A stretch of 64,000 nucleotides of DNA from the NCBI GenBank assembly GCA_963921425.1, contig OY992839.1, positions 13,247,409-13,311,408 of the forward strand, read 5' to 3'. Below, piece after piece: positions 48,087 through 59,906 of this stretch; the stretch's first letter is position 1, and each line of letters opens with the position of its first letter. The notes below the pieces were generated by a model. That model saw nothing but the letters and a program-made list of their open reading frames with translations, had not been told where the DNA came from and did not search any database. A program made the translations under genes and the position numbers. The DNA comes from Dryas octopetala (Eukaryota; Streptophyta; Magnoliopsida; Rosales; Rosaceae).

Positions 48087-51000
48087 ATGAGTTTCACAAG
48101 CATTGAGCCTCTGAATGGACACAATTTCAAGAAATGGAAGCAAGACATTGAAATTGTGTTAGGCTTGAATGACTTGGATTTGGCATTAAGAGAAGAAAAG
48201 CCAAGTGCACTGACAGCTTCAAGTACTAGGGAAGAAAAGGCTAAGTTTGAAAAATGGGAAAAAGCTAACAGGATGACACTTCTAATCATGAAAAGGAACA
48301 TGGCAGACATAGTCAAGGGTGGTATTGAAGACAATGAGAATGCTAAGGTTTATCTCGAGTCCATCAGTGAAAAATACAAAGAATCAGAGAAGGCTGAAAC
48401 TAGCAACCTAATGGCTGCATTGACAGGTAAGACTTTTGATGGCAGTGGCAGTGTAAGAGAGTACATCATGTCCTTAATTGACATTGCAGCCAAACTGAAG
48501 GCATTAAAGATACCAATAGCTGATAAGTTTTTGGTCCATCAAGTTTTGATGTCACTGCCACAGCAGTATGAACACCTCAGTGACATCTACAGTGCTTTAC
48601 AAGAAAAATGGACACTCAATGAGCTGATTGGTATGTGTGTCAAGGCTGAGGAGAAATACAAGAAGGGTAAGGCAGTAGCTGAAGTGAACTTTGTGCATAA
48701 GGGAAATAATGGGAAGAAGGGTTTTAAGAACAAGAAACAATTTTCGAAACCAAGAGGAACAACTGATGGTGCTGGCAGCTCCAAACCAATTTCAGATAGC
48801 CTAAAGGCAGTGAAAACCACTAAGTTTAAGTGTTTTCACTGCCACAAACCTGGTCATTTTAAGAAAGAATGCATGAAGTGGAAAGCATGGATGATTAAGA
48901 AAGGTAATTTCCATTGTTTTTACATCGAAGTTAATTTAATTGATTCCCCTTTTAATTCTTGGTGGATAGATACAGGTTCACCCATTCATATTGCAAATTC
49001 CTTGCAGGGTATCATAAGAAAGAGGACACCAAGGAGGGATGAAGTTAACATTCGAGTAGGAAATGGGATGCAAGTTGCAGTCAAGGCTATAGGAGCTATC
49101 AGCATCAGATTAGGAACAGGCTTTGTTTTAGAGTTAGATGAAGTTTTTGTAATCCCATCATTAAGTATGAATTTGGTTTCAGTTGTTCAACTTGTTAGAA
49201 AGAATTTTGATTTTAATATCAATAAAAGTGGTTTGAATTTGCTTCTTAATTCTTCTTTGATTGGAAATGCTACTCTCATAAATGACCATTGGAAATTGAT
49301 ATGTTCTGAATCTAATACAGTGACTGAAGTTAACATGCTATCAGTAAACAAAAGGCCAAGGGTAACTGAGAATTCATCAGTATTATGGCATAAGAGACTT
49401 GGGCATATTTCAAAAGAGAGAATGCAAATAATGATCAAAGATCACTCTATTCCTAACCTTGATTTTTCAGATTTTGGAGAGTGTATAGAATGCATCAAAG
49501 GGAAAACCACAAGTTCTAGAAAGAAAGGAGCAAATAGAAGCAGTGAATTGTTAGAAATTATCCACACTGACATATGTGGACCTTTTTCAGTTAAAACTAT
49601 ATGCAAGAACTCTTATTTTATTCTCTTTATAGATGATTTTTCCAGGTTCTGTACTGTGTATCTCATCTCTGAAAAATCTCAATCACTTGACACTTTCAAA
49701 ATTTTTAGAACTGAGGTTGAGAAACAACTTGGAAAGCAGATAAAGATTGTAAGATCTGACAGGGGAGGAGAATTTTATGGAAAATACACTGAGACTGGAC
49801 AACATATGGGGCCATTTTCTTTGTATCTGCAGCAAAATGGCATAAAGGCTCAATATACAACTCCTGGGACTCCACAGCAAAATTGGGTTGCTGAAAGGAG
49901 AAATAGGACACTTTTGGAGATGGTTAGATCAATGATGTGTAATACTGGACTGCCGAAATTCTTATGGGGAGAAGCTCTGAAAACTGCTAATTACAAAACG
50001 AATAGGACACTGAGCAAAGCTTTGGACAAGACTTCTTTTGAGTTATGGACAGGGAGAAAACCAGGGATCCTACACTTTTGAGTTTGGGGCAGCAAGGCAG
50101 AGGCAAAGTTGTATAATCCAAATGAAAACAAACTGGACCCTAAAACTACAAGTTGCTACTTTATAGGTTATCCAGAGAAGTCAAAGGGGTATAGATTTTA
50201 CTGCCCATCCAAAAGTACCAGGATTGCTGAAACCAACATTGCCAAATTTTTAGATGAAAATATTCCATCCAACAATGCTACAATAGAAGAGTTTGAACTA
50301 GATGAATTTTCTGGTGACAACAATTTAGAACAAAATCATACAGACTTGATTTTGCCTCTTTCGGATAAAATGTTTACAGCACCAGAAAATCAAACTAATG
50401 AAGAATTGCAAACAGAAGCTACAGATGAGGAGGACAATCTTGGAGCTCAAAATCAAACTAATCTACAGCAAAGTGTCATACAGGCTGGAACACAAACTGA
50501 GTTAGCACCTAGAAGAAAGTCTACTCGGCAAAGAAAATCAACATTGTCCAGCAATGATTATGTGCTATACTTGCAGGAAGTTGATTTTGACATAGGAGAA
50601 GAATCTGATCTAAGAAATTACTCTCAAGCCATGAACAATGTTAACTCTAACAAGTGGCAGATTGCAATGAGTGCAGAGATAGAGTCTATGTATGATAATG
50701 GAGTGTGGGAATTAACTGAAGTGCCTAAAGGATTTAAAATGATAGGTTGTAAATGGATCTATAAGACCAAGAAAATTCCAGATGGAAGCATAGAAAGATA
50801 TAAGGCCAGATTAGTTGCAAAGGGTTTTACTCAAAAGGAAGGAATTGATTACAATGAAACGTTCTCACCAGTCTCAAGTAAAGATGCTTTTAGGACAATT
50901 ATGGCTCTTGTTGCACATTTCGACATGGAACTACATCAAATGGATGTCAAAACTGCTTTCCTAAATGGAGAATTAGAAGAGGAAATCTACATGGCTCAAC

Positions 51001-52193
51001 CTGAAGGTTTTATAAAGGAGGGAGATGAGCATCTAGCCTGCAGGTTAAGAAAGTCCATTTATGGACTGAAACAGGCATCAAGACAGTGGTATGTCAAGTT
51101 TGATTCAGTGATCACCTCAAATGGTTTTTTGGAGAATCCATCAGATGAGTGCATTTATCTAAAAACCAGTGGGAGTAGTTTTATCTTTCTAGTCCTTTAT
51201 GTTGATGATATTCTTTTGGCTAGCAGAAACAAGGAGTTACTCATTGAGACTAAAGATTTTCTTTCGGACAAGTTTGCAATGAAAGACCTTGGAGAAGCAT
51301 CCTATGTGCTGGGAATTGAAATAAAAAGAGATAGAAAAAACTTCCTATTGGGATTGTCACAGCAAGCTTACATTCTAAGGATTCTAAAACAATTTGACAT
51401 GCTTAATTGCAAGGCTGGAGAATCACCTATGTCAAAAGGTGACAAGTTCAGTAAAGAACAATGTCCCACAACTAAACAAGAAGAGGCATTCATGAATGAC
51501 AAGCCTTATGCATCTTTAGTAGGGTCTGTGATGTATGCTCAAATGTGTACTAGACCTGACCTTGCTTTTGCTGTGGGGATGTTAGGTAGATATCAAATAA
51601 ATCCAGGGCAAGCTCACTGGATTGCAGGAAAGAGATATTTGCAAAAGACAAAGGATTATTTGCTAGTTTTTAGAAGAGTAAAAGACCTGGAATTAATTGG
51701 CTATTCTGATTCTGACTTTGCTGGTTGTATGGATAGTTTAAAGTCTACAAGTGGTTATGTTTTTATGTTTGGAGGGGCTGCTGTTTCGTGGAAAAGTGTT
51801 AAGCAAACATTAACAACAACCTCTACAATGCAGGCTGAATATGTGGTAGTGTATGAAGCTTCTGTACATGCTATTTGGTTGAAGAATTTTATGCAAGAAA
51901 CAAAGATGATAAAGTCAGCATTCAGTCCTATAAAGATCTATTGTGACAATAGTGGGGCTGTGAGTTTCTCTAAGAACAGCAATAGAACTTCTAAATCTAA
52001 ACATATTGGAACCAAATATTTGATGGTTAGAGAAAGTGTCAAAGAAGGTGAATTGCAAATCGAGTATGTTAGCACTCAAGACCAATTGGCAGACCCTTTT
52101 ACAAAAGCTTTACCAGTTGGAATCTTCAAACAACATGTGAAGAACATGGGAGTTGTTGAAAGTATGGATGCTGCGATTGAGTGGGAGCTTTAA
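48087..52193 (+). CDS. Copia gag-pol polyprotein, interrupted by one in-frame TGA at 50079-50081
   Basis: One frame from ATG 48087 to TAA 52193, broken only by TGA at 50079. Both halves are in the same frame, so this is a nonsense change rather than a frameshift. In order: a gag domain (SIEPLNGHNFKKWKQD ...), a CCHC zinc knuckle (48831-48872), an aspartic protease with DTG (about 48969), a pre-integrase HHCC zinc region (WHKRLGH ... CIECIKGK), an integrase with its D, D and E residues near 49568, 49755 and 49895, a reverse transcriptase with YVDD near 51197, and an RNase H (about 51700-52000) with SDSDFAG, QAEY and CDNSGA. The TGA sits between the integrase and RT, near the position of the family's conserved VWG block. 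Codon use and all other motifs look intact, consistent with a young element. Confidence 0.93.
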
Positions 52194-52840
52194 GCATAGA
52201 GGGAACTGTCTATCTTTTCTGCTAGTATTTTTGGTTTTGTTATTACAATTTCTATTTTAGTTTAAGTTTAAGTAGATCAGTGCCATTTAGTTAAATTTTA
52301 TAAATTATTCCTTAGTTTCAGTTATGTTGAAGATTGAACTATACTTATCATGATTACAGCTTAATAGTTCAACTTAAACATTTAAAGTTTATTCACTTAT
52401 TCAGTTCATTAAGACTAATGTACATATGTAGATACATACATACATTTTCTGGTATATGCATGCATACCGTAATTTTTATATATATACATACAGTAATCTT
52501 GCTAATAAGATAAGAGGAATTGCTTAAAGATTAGCAATTCATACAGTAGGACCAAGTTTACAAATGGTTAAGTACTGAGAATAAGCCAACAGATTTTTGT
52601 AAGCTCATATTTTTTTAGTATTTCATGCTTGGAAAATGACTGAGGTAAGATGCAGTTTGAACATTAATGATTATGAGTTATTTAGACAAATAATAGTCTA
52701 AGAACTTCTCATAGTCTGATGTTTACAACTGTGTCTTGACTAAGTTGATCTAAGTTAAGTTTTAGTTGATATCTCTAGCGCAATTATAGATTACTTGATG
52801 AATTATCAGTGAAGTCATTGATTAAGAACAATGCTAGTCC

Positions 52841-52851
52841 AAGTGGGAGAA
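52841..52851 (+). other. Polypurine tract of the copia element
   Basis: AAGTGGGAGAA lies immediately upstream of the 3' LTR, where plus-strand DNA synthesis starts. Confidence 0.9.
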
Positions 52852-53415
52852 TGTAAGATTCTAATGGACTGCAAGCCTTGTTCTATTCGGATTCAATTAA
52901 CTGATCATTCTTAAGGAGCAAGTAATAGGAGTACTCACTAAATACTACTACATGACTAGTTCACATAAAGATGGAATCCTAAACCTATATGAACTAGGAT
53001 AACTTGGATACAGCTGCTATATGCTGTAAACTAAGCATGACTGCAGCAAGTCTTTGTATAGGAGTCAAATTAGGATTGAGTATGAGGTACCTTAGTGGGA
53101 GGACACTCATATTCTCAAGACCCTATATATAGCATTGGTCCATGGCTGCACAATTACCCCGAGCTTTCCATCCACTTCCCCATCTTGAGTGAAGTTCTTA
53201 AGTATAGTGTGCAGACCAGAAGACTGGTGCGTTGAGACCTTTTATCAAGCAGTTGGTGTGCGTCTTGATTCACAGTCAATCCCCTACAATTATCATGAGT
53301 TCACCAGGTAAGTGTTCTGCTACTAATATATATGAATATTTACTGGATACAATATATATATGTTTGATTGGTACATATGAGATGTGTATGCTAAATATGT
53401 ATAGAGAAACTTACA
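52852..53415 (+). repeat. 3' LTR of the copia element
   Basis: 564 bp, the same length as the 5' LTR with three substitutions seen by eye (near 53144, 53223 and 53331). It carries the same TATA box, ATG and splice donor, so it could start or splice transcripts into downstream DNA. Confidence 0.97.
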
Positions 53416-53420
53416 GAACC

Positions 53421-54950
53421 GGCCAGGGAATCCAATATTAATCACTTTCCCAAAAAGGTTGTAATACCATGAAATCTCATTCTAAGTTTTGTTTATGATT
53501 AAATATGCATATGCTTGTGTCCTTGTTGCCAAAAAAAGAAAAAAAAAAAAATCCTTGTGCCCTAAGTTAGAGGAATCACAACCGTTCATCCCAAACCTGG
53601 TGGTAAACAATTTATTGCAGTGACAATTTCATAGAAATCGTGCAATAGATATCCTTGCTTTGGAATAAAACAATTAGAATTAACAAACTGGATCTTCTAC
53701 TGGTTTTTTGTGGTTACCAGACTATACATGACTTTTAGTTTCAACCCATCAAATATATTTTATGGTTGAGATGTTACCACATAAAATTTTTTCACTTCGT
53801 CACCTAAATCCAGAGATCAATTACCCCTATCAACTTGGTTTCAAGTTAATAGAAGATCTTTGGAAGCCAAAAGGGCATTCAAATCTCGGATCGAACGTTT
53901 TCAAAAGACTCTATCTTAGTCTTTCCAGATCCATGATCATGATAGCCTTTGTAACTTAATAACCTTACCGAATAAAGTAAATTAATTAAAGGTTTAGTCT
54001 TGGGTTACACTTTGGATTTTGGATTAAGTGTTTTGGCTTTCACTCTTTCCAAATCCGTATAAGTGAGAAATCCTTGAAACCTGCTCAGACTTAAACGTTT
54101 TACTTCGCTTTACGTACTCCAAATATGCCATCATGCAAGATGGACAACATAATATAACACATAATGGGATTGAAAGTTTGCTCTGATGTAAACAAAGCAA
54201 CTACATGCGGAATGATGCAACACAAGATTTCATGTAATAAGAAAGGAAATTCAATATGTAAAAGTATTAATGCAATATGAAATGCAAGCTGTATGCAATG
54301 CAATACAAGATGAAAAAATGTATACAAATCGAATGAATGCAATTCAATGCATATATATGCAGAATGAATGCAATACTGCAATGCATGATCCCTCCAAAGA
54401 ATATGGATAAATATTAGGAAATCTTAGGCTTAGGTACCTTAGTAGAACAATGTTTAAACTAAAGCCAATGGTGTTTTACGAATTCGTAATCAAGTCATTT
54501 TCTGTCACATAAACATTTTTATTTCAAAATTGTCCATATTATTATTTATTATGTTTTAAAATGATATTCATGAGATTTAAATCCCAAAATTTATGGGATT
54601 TAAATTTTATAATTTTGTTTACTGTTCAGAGTAATTTATTTTCTAGCATCTGGTGTCCAATCTCTAACTTGTCAATCCTAAACCCTTATTCTTTGTAACT
54701 GCACCATAGTTACAGTTATTGAAATGTTGATATACTAAGATGGCGTATTTACACTATAAAAACTAATTAAACCCTAAATCTTAAACCCTTTGAACACTAC
54801 CAAACATTTATAAACCCCAAAAAATCATTATAAACCTTAACCCTTTACAAATTCAAATTGTGATTGTATGACAACTGCTAATGTCACTTAGTCTTGAAAC
54901 TTTTATAAACCCTATTGTACGATTGTATACTATAATATAACTATTATAAA
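53421..54950. other. Gene-free spacer with ATGCAAT-type repeats
   Basis: 54240-54385 is rich in overlapping ATGCAAT/AATGCA words. Elsewhere the sequence is AT-rich with CCTAAA and AAACCCTAA words (54680-54840). No gene recognised. Confidence 0.4.
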
Positions 54951-55916
54951 AAGGCCAAATGACATTTTTGGTCCCTGTACTTTCATGAAATTTTCACTTT
55001 GGTCCTGTTCTTTTAATTTTGAAAATTTCAATCTTGTACTTTCAATACGATGGCAATTAATTAGTCTAAATTGTTAATCTCGTTTAAATCGATGATGAAA
55101 AATTCGACGTGCGACATTTCAGACATTTTACTCTACCTTGGATGCCTATAGAAGTCTATACCTGCCCTTGTATGCAATTAATAAAGAAAAATAAGAAGTT
55201 TCAATGTCAAATTGAATATGTTAAATGGCGAGTAGGGGATTAAATAGGCATCTAGGTGGACTAAAAGATTCGAGATGTCACTCATGTGCGAAGTACGTGC
55301 TTCCACATCGAATTTTTCGTTAACAATATTGTACGATTGTATACTATAATATAACTATTATAAAAAGGCCAAATGACACTTTTGGTCCCTGTACTTTCAT
55401 GAAATTTTCATTTTTGTTTTGTTATTTTAATTATGAAAATTTCAATCTTATACTTTCAATACGATGACAGTTAATTAGTCTAAATCGTTAATCTCGTTTA
55501 AATCAATGATGGAAAATTCGACGTGCATTGTACATGACATTTCAGACATCTTACTCTACCTTGGATGCTTATATAAGTCTATACCTGCCATTTTACGCAA
55601 TCAATAAAGAAAAATAAGAAATTTCAATGTCAAACTGAATATGTTAAATGGCGAGTAGGGGTTTAAATAGGCATCTAGGTGGACTAAAAGATTCGAGATG
55701 TCACTCATGTGCGAAGCACGTGCTTCCACGTTTGATTTTCCGTCAACAATTTAAACGATATTTTTTCTTTTGCCACAACAATTTAAATAATGTTAACTAT
55801 TTGGATTTAATTGCTTATCATATAGAAATTACAGGTCCAAAATCGCCAAAAATAAAGTACATGACCAAAGTGGAAATTTAGTAAAAGTACAGGGACCAAA
55901 AGTGTCATTTGGCCTT
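54951..55916. mobile_element. Terminal-inverted-repeat element with tandemly duplicated left end
   Basis: The left end AAGGCCAAATGACATTTTTG and, from the right, AAGGCCAAATGACACTTTTG (ending at 55916) are inverted. A second left end starts at 55365. A unit of 414 bp (54914-55327) is repeated from 55328 to about 55742 with few differences, including about 37 bp of DNA to the left of the terminus (ATTGTACGATTGTATACTAT). The unit therefore spans the element-genome junction, so the duplication happened after insertion. No transposase is present. Confidence 0.85.
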
Positions 55917-56535
55917 ACAAAAACCAACATTTGGCTCAGATGGTGGGTCGCACTTCTTTGATGGTGGGTTGCACTTCTTTGAAGTATAAAGTTAGGCGTT
56001 CAAATCCTCCCAACTACAAACAAAGTAATTTTTTTTTTCCCATACTATGGAGAATACATGTGGCAGTGAGTAACATGGAATGACGATGACACATTGTGCA
56101 TAGACAAAAAGGAGATGACACATGGCACGTGGACAATATAGAGATGAGTGACATATGGTGGTGGTCCAACAAAGGTTTGATGGTGGTTCGGCGAAGGTTC
56201 GACTGTTGTCTAGCGAAGGTCTAGTAGTGGTCTGGCAATGGCTCGATGGTGGCCTTTGGTGGTCAAGTGGGTGGTCGATGCCACGTGGCGTCGATAGGTG
56301 GTGACATGTGATATGGGTCTTGGAGCGACATGTGGCAAAGGAAAAGATTGTAGTTGACATCCAAGTTTAATAAGGGCAACCTTGTCATTTTCAAAGTAGA
56401 AACATATTACTCAATGCATATGAGCATAGTTGGCATCCACTTTCCATGAGGGTTTTTTTGTAATTTATGAGATCTCAAGGGCTGATCTATGCAAAAACAC
56501 GTTAGATCTCAGAAGTATCCTTCTAATTAATTATA
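55917..56535. other. Spacer with GGTGGT-rich stretch
   Basis: 56150-56330 contains repeated GTGGTC/CGATGGTGG words and TGACACATGGCACGTGG-like motifs. It may be an old minisatellite or element core. No gene recognised. Confidence 0.35.
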
Positions 56536-56902
56536 AATGGAGAAGGATCTGTGACATCCTGTTTTCTACACAAGTTTTCTATGAGGCCCATTTCATATAG
56601 GATTTCAACGATCCAAACTATTTATTTTTTAAGTTTCTATTAAAAGATCATTCTTGCAAAAAATTTGGTAATCATAAACCATTTATTTACAAAGATGAAA
56701 TAGTCAACAAAATAAACACTTGAAAATGTTTACCATTTAATCTTTGTAGGTAAATGGTTTCTGATTCACCTAATTTTTTGCAAGAATGATCCTTTAATGG
56801 AAACTTAAAAAATAGACGGTTCAGATCGTTGAAATCCTATATGGAGTAGGCCCCATTAAAAACTTGTGTAAAAAATAGGATGCCACGGATCTGCCCCATT
56901 AT
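56536..56902. mobile_element. Hairpin MITE, about 367 bp
   Basis: The arms fold around about 56719. GTGACATCCTGTTTTCTACA at the left pairs with AAAAAATAGGATGCCAC at the right. Inner modules AAAGATCATTCTTGCAAAAA and AATAGACGGTTCAGATCG match those of the hairpins at 37992 and 57035. Confidence 0.8.
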
Positions 56903-57034
56903 AAAGTATCCTATTTGATAAGGAGGTGCGTGCAAGCTATTACTACAAGTGGACGGAAGTGATGCCCTTTAATTTTTTTTTGTTACAAATATATGGACCT
57001 TTAGTTAGATGACGATTCATCGTAATATTAACTC

Positions 57035-57465
57035 TAGGGTAGTGCTTAGGTCACCCCCAGGAGTACCTGTAGGTCACTCCACCCACCAAAAATGCTTATT
57101 TGGCAATGTAGGCTCAAGATTGGAACCGTTCATGTTTTAGATCACTTATTAAAGATCATTTCTGCAAAAAATCAACTCAATCAGAAATCGTTTGGTTTTA
57201 TAATTGTTATCAAATAAATGGAATAAAAGGACGGTTTGGTCAAGAAACTATTCTTTAAATACAAACTGTCCATTTATTCAATTTATTCGATAACAGTTAT
57301 ATAACCAAACAATTTCTGATTAAGTTGATTTTTTACCGATATGATCTTTAATAGGTGATCTAAAAAATGAACGGTTCCGATCCTGAAATATTCAACTGGG
57401 GGTGATCCCTAGGGTGACCCAAGTATATGGAGGTCACCCCTGGGGGTGACCCAAGTATTGTCCAA
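57035..57465. mobile_element. Hairpin MITE, about 430 bp, with GGTCACCCC ends
   Basis: The arms fold around about 57250. AGGTCACCCCCAGG at the left pairs with CCTGGGGGTGACCC at the right, where the terminal block is doubled (57405-57424 and 57430-57460). Inner modules AAAGATCATTTCTGCAAAAA and ATGAACGGTTCCGATCC are shared with the other hairpins. Confidence 0.78.
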
Positions 57466-58524
57466 TAACTCCAAGCATGCAAAACTTATACAATAGAACA
57501 TGTACGATATACCTAATTAAACTCAACTGAAATATTCTATAAAAAAAAAAAAAAAAAAAACACCTGTCCTTCAGTACATGTTTAAGAAGAGTCAAGATTC
57601 AAGAAGCAAGACTCAATCTCTTGTAGACAACTTTTCTACGGCAAATCATAAGACAATGGGCTATTATATATATATATACATTTCGTATTCTTATCCATCA
57701 CACAAACACTTAAATATGGAACTCAGAAATTCAACACCTTCAAATTCATTGAACCTGGACGCAGTTTATGTTCTTCCCGTCTTACTTGGTGACAGGCTGA
57801 GCTAGGATATACATGCACTTGCAACTTAAACATATATTATATATTTTATATAAATAATACAATAAAATTTGGCACACGAAACAGCGATGTTGTACGCACT
57901 CATTTGAGAATTATATACTTTCTTATGTTCTTTATTAACTATTGTTAACTGTCTGTTGGATACAAATTGCAATAGTACTTCTCTAGCTTCCCCAAAAAGA
58001 AAAATTGTAATAGATCTCTTTACCAAAAAAATTGTGTTTATCTTTCTTACGTTGCGAGTGTATCCATATCTACGTATAGGTGGTGATGTGCATGTACTGT
58101 GACGGTGATGTTAGAGATACTTTAGAACCAAATAAGGTAAACGCATGTGCAAATTTTAATTTCTGAAGCAAACTTGGATAGTGAATGACCATTTAGTTTT
58201 GTGATGGAATTTTGCTAAATATCATATATAGACGACAGTAATTGATTAATAAAAATATCAAAACTCATAGATATATGACAGTTAATTAATAAAAAGAAAA
58301 TCAAACTTAAATAAGAAATTTTACTTATATCAAACGATCGGGAGAAAAGTAAAAAGAACACTTACTATTTTAGTAAAACATGCTTGTTAAACCTAGCTAT
58401 ATGCAATTAGTCTCAGCTCATGTTGTTAAGTGTGTTAGGACTCCAAAGGTATGATGGCGAACCCATATAAAAATATCTTTGAAATATTTTATCGAACATG
58501 TACTTTATTATAAAAAAAAAAAAA
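57466..58524. other. AT-rich spacer
   Basis: Contains a poly-A run (57541-57560), TA microsatellite sequence (57665-57680) and another A run (58512-58524) that borders the next element. No gene seen. Confidence 0.4.
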
Positions 58525-58800
58525 GTAAATTACACGTAGGTACCTCAGGTTTACACTGTTTTTCACTTGGGTACTACAATAAAAAAAAGTTGCATAGACG
58601 TACGTAGCTCAACTACCATTTTTTTACACTTAGATACCTTTGTCAACATTTCCGTCTGCTAGGCCGTTAACTGCCTATGTAGCACAATGACGTGGCTTAA
58701 AAAAATGCCATGTGGACAAAAAAATAATAAAATAAATAAAATAAAAGTTAAAAATACAAATAATTATTAAAAACAAAAAAATTAATAATTAAATTACAAA

Positions 58801-58847
<47 letters not shown>

Positions 58848-59906
58848 TCTCCCCCACGCCCAGCCAGCCCTCCTTCCCTCTCAGCCAGCCCTTCCTCCCG
58901 CCGACCCCACCCACCTCGCAGCCGACCCACCCTGCCAACCCCACCCACCCTGCCGCCGACCCACCCCGTCGACAGCCCCTCTTCTCTCTCTCTGCCCCAC
59001 TCTCTCTCCCTACCCCTCACTTTCTCTCTCTGACTCATTCTCTCTACCCGAAACCCCAGGTCCCTAGAATAACCCAGCCCCTCCCGACCGTCACCCTCCC
59101 CTTGCGTCCGTCCGAAACCAGCCCAACCCCAGCCCTTCACTCTCTCTCCCCACCCCTCTCCTCTCTTTCTCTACCCTACTCTCTCTTTCTCTCTCCTCGA
59201 AACCCCAGCCCAGCCCCAGCCCCCACCCAACATCACCATCGAAACCCAACCCAACCCAAACCCAGCCCTTCCCCGCCCTGAGCTCCACCCACCCTCCTCA
59301 TTCAGATCTAAGAGAGAGAGAGAGAGTGACAGAAAGAGAGAGAAAGAGTGAAAGAGAGAGATGAAGCTGGTGGCTGGAGAGGGGGAGGGAGGTGGGTGGG
59401 TTGGGTGGCCGACGCGGGGGAGGTGGATGAAGGAGGGTTCGGGGCTGGGGTTTTGGGGAGAGAGAGAGTGAGTCAAAGAGAGAAAGTGAGGGGCGAGGGG
59501 AGAGAAAGTGGGGCAAAGAGAGAGGAGAGGGGCAGTTGGCGGGGTGGGTCAGCGGCAGGGTGCGTGGGGTTGGCGGGAGGGAGGGAGGGAGCGAGGGGTG
59601 GCTGGGTTCTTTTTTGTTTTTTTATTTGTTTTTGTGTTTTTGTTTTAATTTAATTATTTAAGTTTTTAATTTTTTTAGTTTTTTTTTAAAGTTTATTTCA
59701 TTTATTATTATTTTTTTGTCCACGTGGTATTTTTTTTAAAGCCATGTCAAAGTGTCACATTGACACTTAACGGTCTAGCAGACGAAAAGTTAACGGAGGT
59801 ACCTAAATGTCAAAAAATGATAGTTAAGGTACGTCTATGCAACTTCTTTTTTATTGGGCTATCTAAGTTAAAAATGGTGTAAACTTGAGGTACTGTAATT
59901 TGTTCT
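58525..59906. mobile_element. Mutator-like non-autonomous element, about 1.4 kb, with CT/C-rich core
   Basis: Inverted arms of about 210 bp: TACCTCAGGTTTACAC near 58550 pairs with GTGTAAACTTGAGGTA near 59878, and CCGTTAACTGCC and TGACACTTAACGG also pair. The outer flanks are runs of A on both sides (58512-58524 and 59907-59915), which could hide a 9-bp duplication. The core has a CT run (58806-58844), C-rich DNA with CCCAGCCAGCC and AACCCAGCCC words, and GA/GGGT-rich DNA on the far side. Long frames here are low-complexity on both strands. Confidence 0.8.
58806..58844. repeat. (CT)n microsatellite in the element at 58525
   Basis: About 19 CT units at the inner edge of the left arm. Confidence 0.95.

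Larger units (their letters stand above)
46719..53415 (+). mobile_element. Full-length Ty1/copia LTR retrotransposon, 6697 bp
   Basis: The element runs TG...CA, has two 564-bp LTRs, a primer-binding site complementary to initiator tRNA-Met, a gag-protease-integrase-RT-RNaseH polyprotein frame (copia order, integrase before RT), a polypurine tract and the 5-bp target duplication GAACC (46714-46718 and 53416-53420). The LTRs differ at only three positions, which indicates a recent insertion. The polyprotein is interrupted by one in-frame TGA near its middle, so this copy is probably not autonomous. The clade within copia was not determined. Confidence 0.97.

Noticed and set aside
50109-52193. 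RT/RNase H frame as a separate gene
   Set aside because: It is in the same frame as the upstream gag-integrase part, separated only by one TGA and nine codons, so it is one interrupted polyprotein.
54100-54381. 93-residue minus-strand frame rich in His, Ile and Leu
   Set aside because: Translation of ATGCAAT-type simple repeats.
58748-59653. Gly/Arg-rich and Ser/Pro-rich overlapping frames
   Set aside because: Low-complexity core of the element at 58525, open on both strands because of base composition.
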